Shown in pieces: positions 1 to 5,627 of a DNA stretch of 17,471 nt. The stretch is taken from assembly GCA_002371705.1 (NCBI GenBank), contig DFGI01000017.1, positions 1 through 17,471 of the forward strand, written 5' to 3'. A program made the translations under genes and the position numbers. Positions within the stretch are counted from its first letter, which is position 1. Each line of letters begins with the position of its first letter. This stretch comes from Bacteroidales bacterium UBA3754 (GTDB lineage Bacteria > Bacteroidota > Bacteroidia > Bacteroidales > UBA1715). Under the pieces are notes generated by a model. The model saw only the letters and a program-made list of their open reading frames with translations, had not been told where the DNA came from and did not search any database.

Positions 1-696
1 GTGCGCGATCACGGCTCCTTTGAGGAGATCGAGAGCCTCGGCATCAAAAAGCCGCCTACGCTTGTCACCGCCGATCCGGTGCTTGCCATCCATCCCGTCG
101 ATCTCGGAATCGGGCGGGGGATATTGAAAAAGGCGAAAGCGGACGGCGCGAAACCCGTCGTCGGCATTTCCGTTCGCGAATGGCGCGGTTGGGAACATTA
201 CAAGCAGGTGGTCGCGGAGACGGCGGACTGCGTCGCGCAGGAGCTGGATGCGCGCATCGTGTTCTTCCCGATGCAGGTGCCGGAGGACGTGCGGACGGCG
301 GAAATGATTGCCGCGCGGATGAAAACGGAAGCAACCGTGCTGAAGGATGAATTCACGACAAGCGAGCTCTTGTCCCTTGTCGGGAATTTCGACCTATTGT
401 TGGGCGTGCGGCTGCACGCGCTGATTTTCGCGGGCGTCATGGGCGTGCCGATGGTGGGCATTTCCTACGATCCGAAAATCGACCGCTTCCTCAGCTCCAT
501 CGGCGAGACGGCAGCGGGAGATTTGCAAAACGTCACGACGGATGCGGTGATGGAAAAATTACGCGGGAAATGGGACGGCCGCGCCGAATACCGCAGGAAA
601 AACGCCGGCCTGCTCGCCGAGCTTCGCGACCTCGCCGCGCGGAACGCCGAGCTTGCACTGGAGTTTATCGAAAAGAGAAAACAAAAGAAAAAATGA
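1..696 (+). CDS. csaB: Polysaccharide pyruvyl transferase, CsaB-like, 3' part of gene
   Basis: The reading frame is open at the window edge, so the N-terminal part of the protein is missing. Full CsaB proteins are roughly 360 residues and 231 are seen here. The GTG at base 1 is an internal Val codon, not a start. CsaB-family enzymes move a pyruvyl group from phosphoenolpyruvate to cell-wall polysaccharide, giving the ligand that SLH-domain S-layer proteins bind. The visible part has the family signature GVRLHALIFAG at about residues 135-145, followed by GVP and YDPK, plus an earlier VTADPVL segment. The tail is lysine-rich. The gene is rich in GCG, CGC and GTC codons, quite unlike every gene after base 1000, and the protein resembles Negativicutes/Firmicutes homologues. 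The family call is firm. The exact substrate is inferred. Confidence 0.85.
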   Translation: MRDHGSFEEIESLGIKKPPTLVTADPVLAIHPVDLGIGRGILKKAKADGAKPVVGISVREWRGWEHYKQVVAETADCVAQELDARIVFFPMQVPEDVRTAEMIAARMKTEATVLKDEFTTSELLSLVGNFDLLLGVRLHALIFAGVMGVPMVGISYDPKIDRFLSSIGETAAGDLQNVTTDAVMEKLRGKWDGRAEYRRKNAGLLAELRDLAARNAELALEFIEKRKQKKK

Positions 697-710
697 GCAT
701 GAATAAGTGA

Positions 711-757
711 AATGGCTGCCGGACGGAGCACACAAACTTCGTCGGCAGCCATTTTTT
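711..757 (+). terminator. Rho-independent terminator after the csaB-like gene
   Basis: A ten-base stem (AATGGCTGCC at 711-720 with GGCAGCCATT at 744-753) is extended by GACG/CGTC across a bulged G at 721. A run of T follows at 752-757. It lies 15 bases after the stop codon. Confidence 0.9.
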
Positions 758-786
758 GTGGATTGATTTTTGGCAGAAGTGCCGAT

Positions 787-883
787 TTGTCCACAGCCGT
801 TTTGAGGCTATGACAGATTTTGCCCACTTATCCACAGAATTTGTACACATATACACAAGCGTGTGAGGGGACTATGTGGATAA
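787..883. promoter_or_regulatory. DnaA-box cluster, possible origin flank of the GC-rich genome
   Basis: Two perfect DnaA boxes are present: TTATCCACA at 828-836 (+) and its reverse complement TGTGGATAA at 875-883. A one-mismatch box, TTGTCCACA, lies at 787-795. Weaker box-like sequences are at 757-765 and 841-849. Such clusters occur at bacterial oriC and in dnaA leaders. No dnaA gene follows, because the sequence changes to another genome type just after the last box. Calling it an origin is inference. The boxes themselves are seen directly. Confidence 0.55.
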
Positions 884-901
884 GGGAGAGAGAAGAGAAG
901 G

Positions 902-928
902 AAAATAAAAAAAGAGCCTTGCGGCTCT
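902..928 (-). terminator. Terminator of tRNA-Val
   Basis: Read on the minus strand, the stem AGAGCC/GGCTCT closes a GCAA tetraloop (913-928) and is followed by seven T and then ATTTTC. It starts 7 bases beyond the CCA end of the tRNA, so it belongs to that transcript and to the AT-rich Bacteroidota part of the window. Confidence 0.85.
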
Positions 929-935
929 GATTTTC

Positions 936-1012
936 TGGTGCCCAAACAGCGACTCGAACGCTGGACCCCCACCATGTGACGATGGTGCTCTAACCAACTG
1001 AGCTATTTGGGA
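936..1012 (-). tRNA. tRNA-Val (anticodon CAC)
   Basis: The minus strand folds as a complete cloverleaf with encoded CCA (936-938). It has an acceptor stem (1006-1012 with 940-946), a D arm GCTC...GAGC, an anticodon stem CCATC/GGTGG containing one T-G wobble, and a T arm CAGCG-TTCGAGT-CGCTG. The seven-base anticodon loop GTCACAT has U33 and then CAC, which reads the Val codon GUG. Two oddities are a U-C mismatch at the 1:72 position and G at position 32. An alternative pairing of the anticodon arm (CACCAT/ATGGTG) is possible but leaves a non-standard six-base loop. The gene has its own promoter and terminator. Confidence 0.88.
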
Positions 1013-1035
1013 ATGTTGCTTCCGAAAAAGCTGTG

Positions 1036-1043
1036 CAAATATA
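1036..1043 (-). promoter_or_regulatory. Bacteroidota -7 box for tRNA-Val
   Basis: On the minus strand the box reads TATATTTG, matching TAnnTTTG. It sits 23 bases upstream of the tRNA 5' end and is divergent from the sugar kinase promoter. No clear -33 TTTG box is seen. Confidence 0.65.
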
Positions 1044-1065
1044 CAAGTAATTTTGAATAAAAAAA

Positions 1066-1073
1066 TATCTTTG
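1066..1073 (+). promoter_or_regulatory. Bacteroidota -7 box for the sugar kinase gene
   Basis: TATCTTTG matches TAnnTTTG. It lies only 8 bases before the ATG at 1082 and 14 before the ATG at 1088. The leader must be very short, and the spacing favours the second ATG as the start. Confidence 0.65.
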
Positions 1074-1087
1074 CAAAAAAAATGTCT

Positions 1088-2002
1088 ATGAATACAATTA
1101 TTTTCGGTACGGTTGCTTTTGATGCCATTGAAACGCCATACGCAAAAACGGATAAAATCATTGGCGGTTCAGGCACATATAGTTGTTTTTCAGCATCTTA
1201 CTTCGTGAGACCTCAAACTCTTTCGGCAGTGGGTTACGATTTTCCGCAGGAATTCATTCAAAAATTGAAAGACAAAGGCATTGATTTGGACGGAATGCAG
1301 ATTAAGCAAGACGAAAAATCCATGTTTTGGTCGTGCCGCTATTTCGACAATATGAACCAACGCGAAACGCTGACGACCGAATTGAACGTGGTGGCGAACT
1401 ACAAACCGATTCTCCCTAATTCATATAAGAATACAGAATATATAATGTTGGGAAATGGCGACCCGGTGCTGCAACGTGCTGTATTGGAGCAACTTAACCA
1501 TAAACCAAAATTTGTGGCTCTTGACACTATGAATTTCTGGATGGACACGGTGATGGACGAGTTGAAAAAAACAATTTCAATGGTTGACATTATTATTATA
1601 AACGATGAAGAGGCTTGCCAACTTTCTGGGGGAGAACGTTGTCTTTCGAAGGCGGCGCGTATAATTTGCAATATGGGACCTCGCTACGTTATTATTAAGA
1701 AAGGTGAACATGGCGCCATGTTGTTCAGCAAGGATAGCATTTTCATTGCTCCCGCTTTGCCGCTCGAAGACGTGGTTGACCCAACCGGCGCGGGCGATAC
1801 GTTTGCAGGTGCGTTTATAGGTTACATAGCACAACAGGACAAAACCGACTTTGAAACTATGAAAACCGCAGTGATTGTGGCTTCGGCCATGGCATCGTTT
1901 ACCGTCGAAAAAATGGGAACTGAAGGATTGGAAAATCTTACGGCTGAGGAAATCAAAAATAGAATTTTTAAATTCAAGGAATTGGTCGATTTCAAATTGT
2001 AA
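1088..2002 (+). CDS. PfkB-family carbohydrate kinase
   Basis: This is a ribokinase/PfkB-fold kinase that phosphorylates a sugar or related small molecule with ATP in the cytoplasm. The substrate cannot be read from the sequence. The PfkB signature 2, DPTGAGDTFAGAF, lies about 75 residues from the C terminus, and the last Asp of GAGD is the expected catalytic base. An N-terminal GGSGTYS segment corresponds to the substrate-binding Gly-Gly region. At 304 residues it is of normal family length. An in-frame ATG at 1082 would add two residues (Met-Ser). I chose 1088 because the -7 box at 1066-1073 is then 14 bases away, as at 4329 and 5628, and because the protein then begins directly with the first beta strand. 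The gene stands alone, transcribed away from tRNA-Val. The family is certain. Confidence 0.9.
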   Translation: MNTIIFGTVAFDAIETPYAKTDKIIGGSGTYSCFSASYFVRPQTLSAVGYDFPQEFIQKLKDKGIDLDGMQIKQDEKSMFWSCRYFDNMNQRETLTTELNVVANYKPILPNSYKNTEYIMLGNGDPVLQRAVLEQLNHKPKFVALDTMNFWMDTVMDELKKTISMVDIIIINDEEACQLSGGERCLSKAARIICNMGPRYVIIKKGEHGAMLFSKDSIFIAPALPLEDVVDPTGAGDTFAGAFIGYIAQQDKTDFETMKTAVIVASAMASFTVEKMGTEGLENLTAEEIKNRIFKFKELVDFKL

Positions 2003-2119
2003 AAAATACACTAAGCCCCTCAAAAAAATGCAATTTGTAACTCCTTAAAAATCCGTCTATTAACAGCCAGTGTTGAAAACTATCATAGTGTACTTGTAAC
2101 AATTTGAAAATTTCAAGGT

Positions 2120-2127
2120 CATTTTTG
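2120..2127 (+). promoter_or_regulatory. Weak -7 box for the small lipoprotein
   Basis: CATTTTTG differs from TAnnTTTG by one base and lies 17 bases before the ATG at 2145, the usual distance in this window. Confidence 0.4.
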
Positions 2128-2144
2128 TATAAAGGTTTACAGCT

Positions 2145-2351
2145 ATGAAACGAGTATTGATTTTTTCAATTTTAGCATGTGCGTTGGCAGGTTGTGGAGC
2201 TACTGACACAGAAATCCAAAATGCGTACGTAACAGGTCTTGAGGAAGGTAAAATCAAAGGCTTCAACGAAGGTTACGAGCAAGGGCAGAAGGACGGGTAC
2301 AAAAAAGGTTACAACGATGGTTTGGAAACATCGTTCACCAATGCGTACTAA
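2145..2351 (+). CDS. Small lipoprotein with octad Gly-x3 repeat
   Basis: A 68-residue lipoprotein. Its signal peptide ends in the lipobox LAGC, with the lipidated Cys at residue 17. After a short linker the mature part is almost entirely a Gly-x-x-x array: Gly at residues 31, 35, 39, 43, 47, 51, 55 and 59 without a break, with units such as GFNEG and GYKKGYNDG. Charged and aromatic residues fill the gaps. The pattern recalls the deca-GX3 motif of the Yae1/LTO1 proteins and the Gly repeats of FliH, both of which are helical, but lipidation places this protein on a membrane. The sequence NAY brackets the array (residues 26-28 and 66-68), encoded by the repeated bases AATGCGTAC. It faces the next gene convergently. 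The function is unknown. That it is a real lipoprotein gene is well supported. Confidence 0.8.
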   Translation: MKRVLIFSILACALAGCGATDTEIQNAYVTGLEEGKIKGFNEGYEQGQKDGYKKGYNDGLETSFTNAY

Positions 2352-2370
2352 TCTGTAGTGCAGTTGAATA

Positions 2371-2398
2371 GCATCACATCCAAGGTTGGATTGTGTGC
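2371..2398. terminator. Hairpin between convergent genes, possible terminator
   Basis: ATCCAA (2379-2384 region) pairs with TTGGAT across a GG loop, and the stem continues through a bulge as CAC/GTG and GCA/TGC. It lies about 20 bases after the lipoprotein stop codon and 32 before the end of the opposing gene. There is no T run on either side, so termination is only a guess. Confidence 0.35.
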
Positions 2399-2429
2399 AT
2401 TCCATGGTTATCAGACAATGATTGTGTGA

Positions 2430-2966
2430 TTATTTCCTGTCGAAAAACGGACTTTTCCCACTTACAGAAAGAGGTATGCCTAAAACAATCAGGCAATCAG
2501 GTAATAAATTCATTTTAGTTGCCGTGTAACCTATTGTGTACATCACGCGGTTGTCGATACGGTTGTCGGCGGCACGCGAAACGGCAGAGCCTATGGCGAT
2601 TCCCAAATCGTTCGCATTGAAAAAACACGGTATTGATGGCTGTTTGTCCTTCTCCGCACAGGTTTTAAATCCGCAGAATGTGCAATTCAAACCCAGCGAC
2701 TGGACTTTTGTTCCGAACAACATAACTGCCTGGCTGTTCCGGCAATTTTCAGCGTCACGCTTAAACGAAGTCCGTCCTTCTTTCTCGGCAATTTCGCACA
2801 TAGCACGTGCCAATCGTTCAATATCGTCGTCAGTGAGAATCACAATTTCCAGATTATCAACACCTTTGCCTTTTGGCGCAGTACGTGCCGCAATGGCAAT
2901 TTTTTTTGCAACAGTTAAAACCGCCTCGTTGCGGATTTGTTCTTCACGCAGTATCATTTTATTCAA
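2430..2966 (-). CDS. DUF2148 ferredoxin-domain protein
   Basis: A 178-residue protein that I recognise as the DUF2148 family, described as containing a ferredoxin-like domain. Four cysteines at residues 95, 98, 103 and 114 (C-x2-C-x4-C-x10-C, within NCTFCGFKTC and IPC) probably bind an iron-sulfur cluster. Further parts are an N-terminal helix-rich region with an APKGKG motif (residues 30-35) and a Gly/Ala-rich segment near 122-134. No reaction has been assigned to the family. It is the last gene of a three-gene minus-strand operon and starts 6 bases after the rsgA stop. A second ATG in frame nine bases in (Met4) is an alternative start. The family call is good. Cluster binding is inferred from the cysteines. 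Confidence 0.82.
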   Translation of the reverse strand: MNKMILREEQIRNEAVLTVAKKIAIAARTAPKGKGVDNLEIVILTDDDIERLARAMCEIAEKEGRTSFKRDAENCRNSQAVMLFGTKVQSLGLNCTFCGFKTCAEKDKQPSIPCFFNANDLGIAIGSAVSRAADNRIDNRVMYTIGYTATKMNLLPDCLIVLGIPLSVSGKSPFFDRK

Positions 2967-2972
2967 TTTAAA

Positions 2973-3905
2973 TTATTGAGCTTCACGATGTTTCGCGTTT
3001 TTGTCGTCCATAAACGCTAAATAATTTTTGTAGCGGGAAACAGCGATTTTTCCGTCTTCCACAGCCTTAATCACATTGCACTTCGGTTCGTGCGAGTGGG
3101 TGCAGTTATAATATTGGCAATCAGACGAATACTTGAATATTTCAGGGAAATATTGGCTGATTTCCTCGCTTTCCATATTAAGCAATCCAAATGCTTTCAC
3201 ACCGGGAGTGTCGATTATGTTGCCGCCATGGGGTGTTTCATACATTTCGGCAAAGGTGGTTGTATGCTGCCCTTTGTGAAACGATTTTGAAATTTCACTT
3301 GTTTTGAGTTCGTTATTGTTTGTTATTGCTTTGATTATAGATGTTTTGCCCACACCAGAATTTCCCGACAAAAGTGAAACTTTACCCACAAGTCGTTTCT
3401 GAAGTTCGTCAATGTTGTAGCCTGTTTTAGTGGAAATGCAAAGGACTTCGTAGCCGGCGAGTATGTAAATTTCCTGCCACTCTTTAATAACAGCCTGGTC
3501 TTCAGGCGATTGGAATAAATCGTATTTATTGATGAGAACCGTACAAGGAATGTCGTATGCCTCGGCGGTCACCAAGAATCTATCAACAAACTGCAACAAC
3601 GTCTGTGGCGAATGAATAGTGACCACAATGTACGCCATATCAATATTTGCCGCAATTATCTGTGATTCCTTTGAAAGATTTGACGCTTTGCGGATAATGT
3701 AATTTTTGCGGTCGGCAATGCTGGTGATTATGCCCGCCGACTCGTTCTCAGGTTCGAAAAACACATAGTCGCCCACCGCGATGGGATTTGTGCTTCTAAT
3801 GCCGTTCAAACGAAGTTTTCCTTTAATGTGGCAATCGAACAATGTTCCATCGTCAGTCTTAACTTTGTAGTTGTTTCCCGTTGATTTAAGGACGAGACCT
3901 TTCAT
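2973..3905 (-). CDS. rsgA: Ribosome small-subunit-dependent GTPase RsgA
   Basis: RsgA (YjeQ) is a circularly permuted GTPase that acts late in 30S subunit maturation, checking the decoding region and releasing assembly factors. The permuted motif order is visible: G4 NKYD at 126-129, then G1 GNSGVGKT at 181-188, G2 with Thr in GQHTTT near 212-217, and G3 DTPG at 232-235. An N-terminal OB-fold region covers about residues 1-70. The C-terminal zinc knuckle has Cys263, Cys268, His270 and Cys276 (C-x4-C-x-H-x5-C), the exact family pattern. The 310-residue length is normal and no key residue is missing. It is the middle gene of an operon, one base from the upstream gene's stop and 6 bases from the next start, so translation is probably coupled. 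Confidence 0.97.
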   Translation of the reverse strand: MKGLVLKSTGNNYKVKTDDGTLFDCHIKGKLRLNGIRSTNPIAVGDYVFFEPENESAGIITSIADRKNYIIRKASNLSKESQIIAANIDMAYIVVTIHSPQTLLQFVDRFLVTAEAYDIPCTVLINKYDLFQSPEDQAVIKEWQEIYILAGYEVLCISTKTGYNIDELQKRLVGKVSLLSGNSGVGKTSIIKAITNNNELKTSEISKSFHKGQHTTTFAEMYETPHGGNIIDTPGVKAFGLLNMESEEISQYFPEIFKYSSDCQYYNCTHSHEPKCNVIKAVEDGKIAVSRYKNYLAFMDDKNAKHREAQ

Positions 3906-3906
3906 A

Positions 3907-4329
3907 TTACTTTTTGAGTATCAGGTTGTTGACGCCATTTTCCCCGAACTCTTTCTCGTATTTCTGAATCAGTTCGTTCTGTTTTTTCTCAAATTCTTTT
4001 GGCGGAAGTTTGTCGCCACCGTTTTGTTGCAAGTCACGGTTTGCCATACGGATAATTAGTTCTTCCCAAAAATTCTGCTCATCGTAGCGTTCCACGGCAA
4101 CGTCGCAGTCGTCCTCAAATTCCTGGCAAGGAGCATAGCCACCCATTTTCTTGTCGAATTCAATATCGTCGTTGCCCTGACGGTATGCGCTTTCGTACAA
4201 TTTTTGCATCAATTCGTCAATTTCGCCCGCATTGTCGGCTGGCTCGTACGCCTGTAGCATCCATTCCCCCATATATACAAGTTGGAGCAGGTTTTGAAAC
4301 TGTTTGTCCGTTAATTCAATCTTTGCCAT
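3907..4329 (-). CDS. Conserved-looking hypothetical protein, first gene of rsgA operon
   Basis: I do not recognise a named family. The product is a 140-residue cytoplasmic protein without signal peptide or membrane segment. It is strongly acidic in the middle (runs such as EFEDDCD) and Lys/Glu-rich near the C terminus. The pattern of alternating charged and hydrophobic residues suggests a mainly helical fold. It opens with ELTDKQFQNLLQLVYMGEWM, which looks like a small amphipathic helical domain. A good promoter sits just upstream, and its stop is one base from the rsgA start, so the two are almost surely co-transcribed and perhaps translationally coupled. A role linked to ribosome assembly is suggested only by this position. 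Confidence 0.75.
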   Translation of the reverse strand: MAKIELTDKQFQNLLQLVYMGEWMLQAYEPADNAGEIDELMQKLYESAYRQGNDDIEFDKKMGGYAPCQEFEDDCDVAVERYDEQNFWEELIIRMANRDLQQNGGDKLPPKEFEKKQNELIQKYEKEFGENGVNNLILKK

Positions 4330-4344
4330 AGTTTGAAATTTTTA

Positions 4345-4377
4345 CAAAAATACGAAAGAGTAACGATAAATCACAAA
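4345..4377 (-). promoter_or_regulatory. Promoter of the hypothetical-rsgA-DUF2148 operon
   Basis: On the minus strand TTTG (4374-4377) is followed after 21 bases by TATTTTTG (4345-4352). This is the Bacteroidota -33/-7 arrangement. The -7 box ends 15 bases before the ATG. Confidence 0.75.
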
Positions 4378-4388
4378 GTACGAATGAT

Positions 4389-4922
4389 TTATAGCTTTTT
4401 TCCCATCTCATACGCCTCAACGAGCGCCTTATGCCCTTTGATTTCACCCATTTCGTTCACGCCACCTGCGAAAACCGAACCAGCAAGTTTTGCCCGTCCG
4501 AAGCAATCTATCCAGCCAGTTAAGCCAGAGACGGCGCGTTGCGGAACGTACTCGCCATTGTCGGCAGCCGCGGTGAACATATAAATGTCGGTAAACTTGT
4601 AATCAGAGTCATAGAGCGGGTTCGCACGGTCGAGCAACGTTTTCATTTGACCACACATTTCGTAATAGTAAATTGATGTGGCAAAGGCAATTACATCGGC
4701 ATCGTGCATTTTTGCAACAATTTCAGGGGCATCGTCGTTGATGACGCATTTCCCCAATTTATGACAAGCGAAACATCCTTTGCAGAACTGAATTTGTTTG
4801 CCACGAAGCGAAACCAGTTCCACCGAATGTCCAGATTCTGCCGCACCACGGGCAAATTCTTTAGCAAGAGCCTCGGAATTGCTCACCGTTCGATGACTTG
4901 TTGATATAACTAAAACGTTCAT
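4389..4922 (-). CDS. Flavodoxin-fold NAD(P)H/FMN reductase with iron-sulfur-flavoprotein Cys motif
   Basis: A 177-residue protein of the NADPH-dependent FMN reductase/flavodoxin-fold family. It begins with a beta strand, MNVLVIS, followed by the phosphate-binding loop TSHRTVSNS that holds FMN. Cysteines 47, 50, 53 and 59 form C-x2-C-x2-C-x5-C, the compact motif of archaeal and bacterial iron-sulfur flavoproteins, where it binds a 4Fe-4S cluster. A YYYEMCGQMKTLLDR segment is typical of the flavin-site region. The protein could pass electrons between ferredoxin-like carriers and small oxidants; its substrate is unknown. An upstream in-frame ATG at 4976 would add 18 residues, but the promoter box at 4944-4951 lies inside that extension and the family starts at MNVLV, so 4922 is used. 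Many related proteins keep these cysteines without a proven cluster. Confidence 0.82.
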   Translation of the reverse strand: MNVLVISTSHRTVSNSEALAKEFARGAAESGHSVELVSLRGKQIQFCKGCFACHKLGKCVINDDAPEIVAKMHDADVIAFATSIYYYEMCGQMKTLLDRANPLYDSDYKFTDIYMFTAAADNGEYVPQRAVSGLTGWIDCFGRAKLAGSVFAGGVNEMGEIKGHKALVEAYEMGKKL

Positions 4923-4943
4923 TTTCAAATGTTTTTCATTTTT

Positions 4944-4951
4944 CAAACATA
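4944..4951 (-). promoter_or_regulatory. -7 box of the flavoprotein gene
   Basis: TATGTTTG on the minus strand matches TAnnTTTG, 21 bases before the chosen ATG at 4922. A TTTG at 4969-4972 is 17 bases further up, slightly short for a -33 box. Confidence 0.6.
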
Positions 4952-4989
4952 CGGGAATCAATGCATTCCAAATCAATCTTCACAAACGG

Positions 4990-5445
4990 CTACTTCTCTG
5001 CTTGGCGTACCAAAGTCATCTCCAACTCGTTTGTTTTCGGGTTGATAACCTTGATATAGTCGTATGCATCGCCAACTTTTCGGAGTATATGTGTGCCAGA
5101 AACATTTGCGGCATTGCCTTTCATTTTCACATTCAGCAAAGAATCCTGTTGGATAGTGTAAGTAAACGTGCCATCGCCGCCATCCTTTGTCAGCATATAT
5201 TTGAATACAGGACCAAGTTCCAAATAGCCGTCGCCATTTTCGTAGAACACCACCTGAATGTCGTCCATCAGCAGATTGCCGAGCATAGCGCCAATCGCAT
5301 TCGATTCTTCCTTGGAATCCAACGCATCAGGAGCAATTTCCATTTTATACTTTCCAGCAAAATCCTTGCTGTTGAAACTTGTTTTGGAGCCATTGCACGC
5401 CGCAAACAACACCATACACACCATTGGTAGGAAATACTTTCTCAT
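4990..5445 (-). CDS. Lipoprotein of unknown function
   Basis: A 151-residue lipoprotein. The signal peptide ends in FAAC with the lipidated Cys at residue 17. The mature part has a KDFAGKYKM segment near its start, then a stretch with VVFYENGDGYLELG and a FTYTIQQDSLL strand pattern, and looks like a small lipocalin-like or immunoglobulin-like beta domain. I recognise no named family. The repeated 'aGkY...f..ng.g.l' style is common in Bacteroidales lipoproteins that measure a stored beta-barrel domain, so a ligand-binding role is possible but not shown. It ends 67 bases upstream of the flavoprotein start on the same strand and has its own promoter box. Confidence 0.78.
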   Translation of the reverse strand: MRKYFLPMVCMVLFAACNGSKTSFNSKDFAGKYKMEIAPDALDSKEESNAIGAMLGNLLMDDIQVVFYENGDGYLELGPVFKYMLTKDGGDGTFTYTIQQDSLLNVKMKGNAANVSGTHILRKVGDAYDYIKVINPKTNELEMTLVRQAEK

Positions 5446-5469
5446 AAAAATACATCTGTTTTATTTCTA

Positions 5470-5477
5470 CAAAAATA
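5470..5477 (-). promoter_or_regulatory. -7 box of the 151-residue lipoprotein gene
   Basis: TATTTTTG on the minus strand matches TAnnTTTG, 24 bases before the ATG. No clear -33 box is seen. Confidence 0.55.
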
Positions 5478-5604
5478 AGCAAATATTTAGAATCTGTTTT
5501 GAAATAAATTTAGAAAAAGATAGTCCGTTTTGTGGGAGAAATCCATTGTGTTGCTCAAGGTTACGTTTTTATGGTAAATGGGGGAAAAGAAGAAACAAAA
5601 TCCC

Positions 5605-5612
5605 TATATTTG
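5605..5612 (+). promoter_or_regulatory. -7 box of the DUF3298 lipoprotein gene
   Basis: TATATTTG matches TAnnTTTG and ends 15 bases before the ATG at 5628. It decides the start, because longer in-frame versions beginning at 5532 would be upstream of the promoter. Confidence 0.65.
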
Positions 5613-5627
5613 TCAAAAAATCAAACT

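Noticed and set aside
65..334. Minus-strand open frames opposite the csaB-like gene
   Set aside because: Low-complexity Arg/Pro/Ser-rich translations typical of antisense shadow in GC-rich coding DNA.
2104..2116. Palindrome TTGAAA-A-TTTCAA as an operator
   Set aside because: Short and wholly AT-rich in an AT-rich spacer; chance is likely and no second copy was seen near a promoter.
4923..4976. Longer N terminus for the flavoprotein (start at 4976)
   Set aside because: The promoter box lies within the extension, and the flavodoxin fold begins at MNVLV.
5532..5627. Longer N terminus for the DUF3298 lipoprotein (start at 5532)
   Set aside because: It would bury the lipoprotein signal 32 residues inside the protein and crosses the TATATTTG promoter box.
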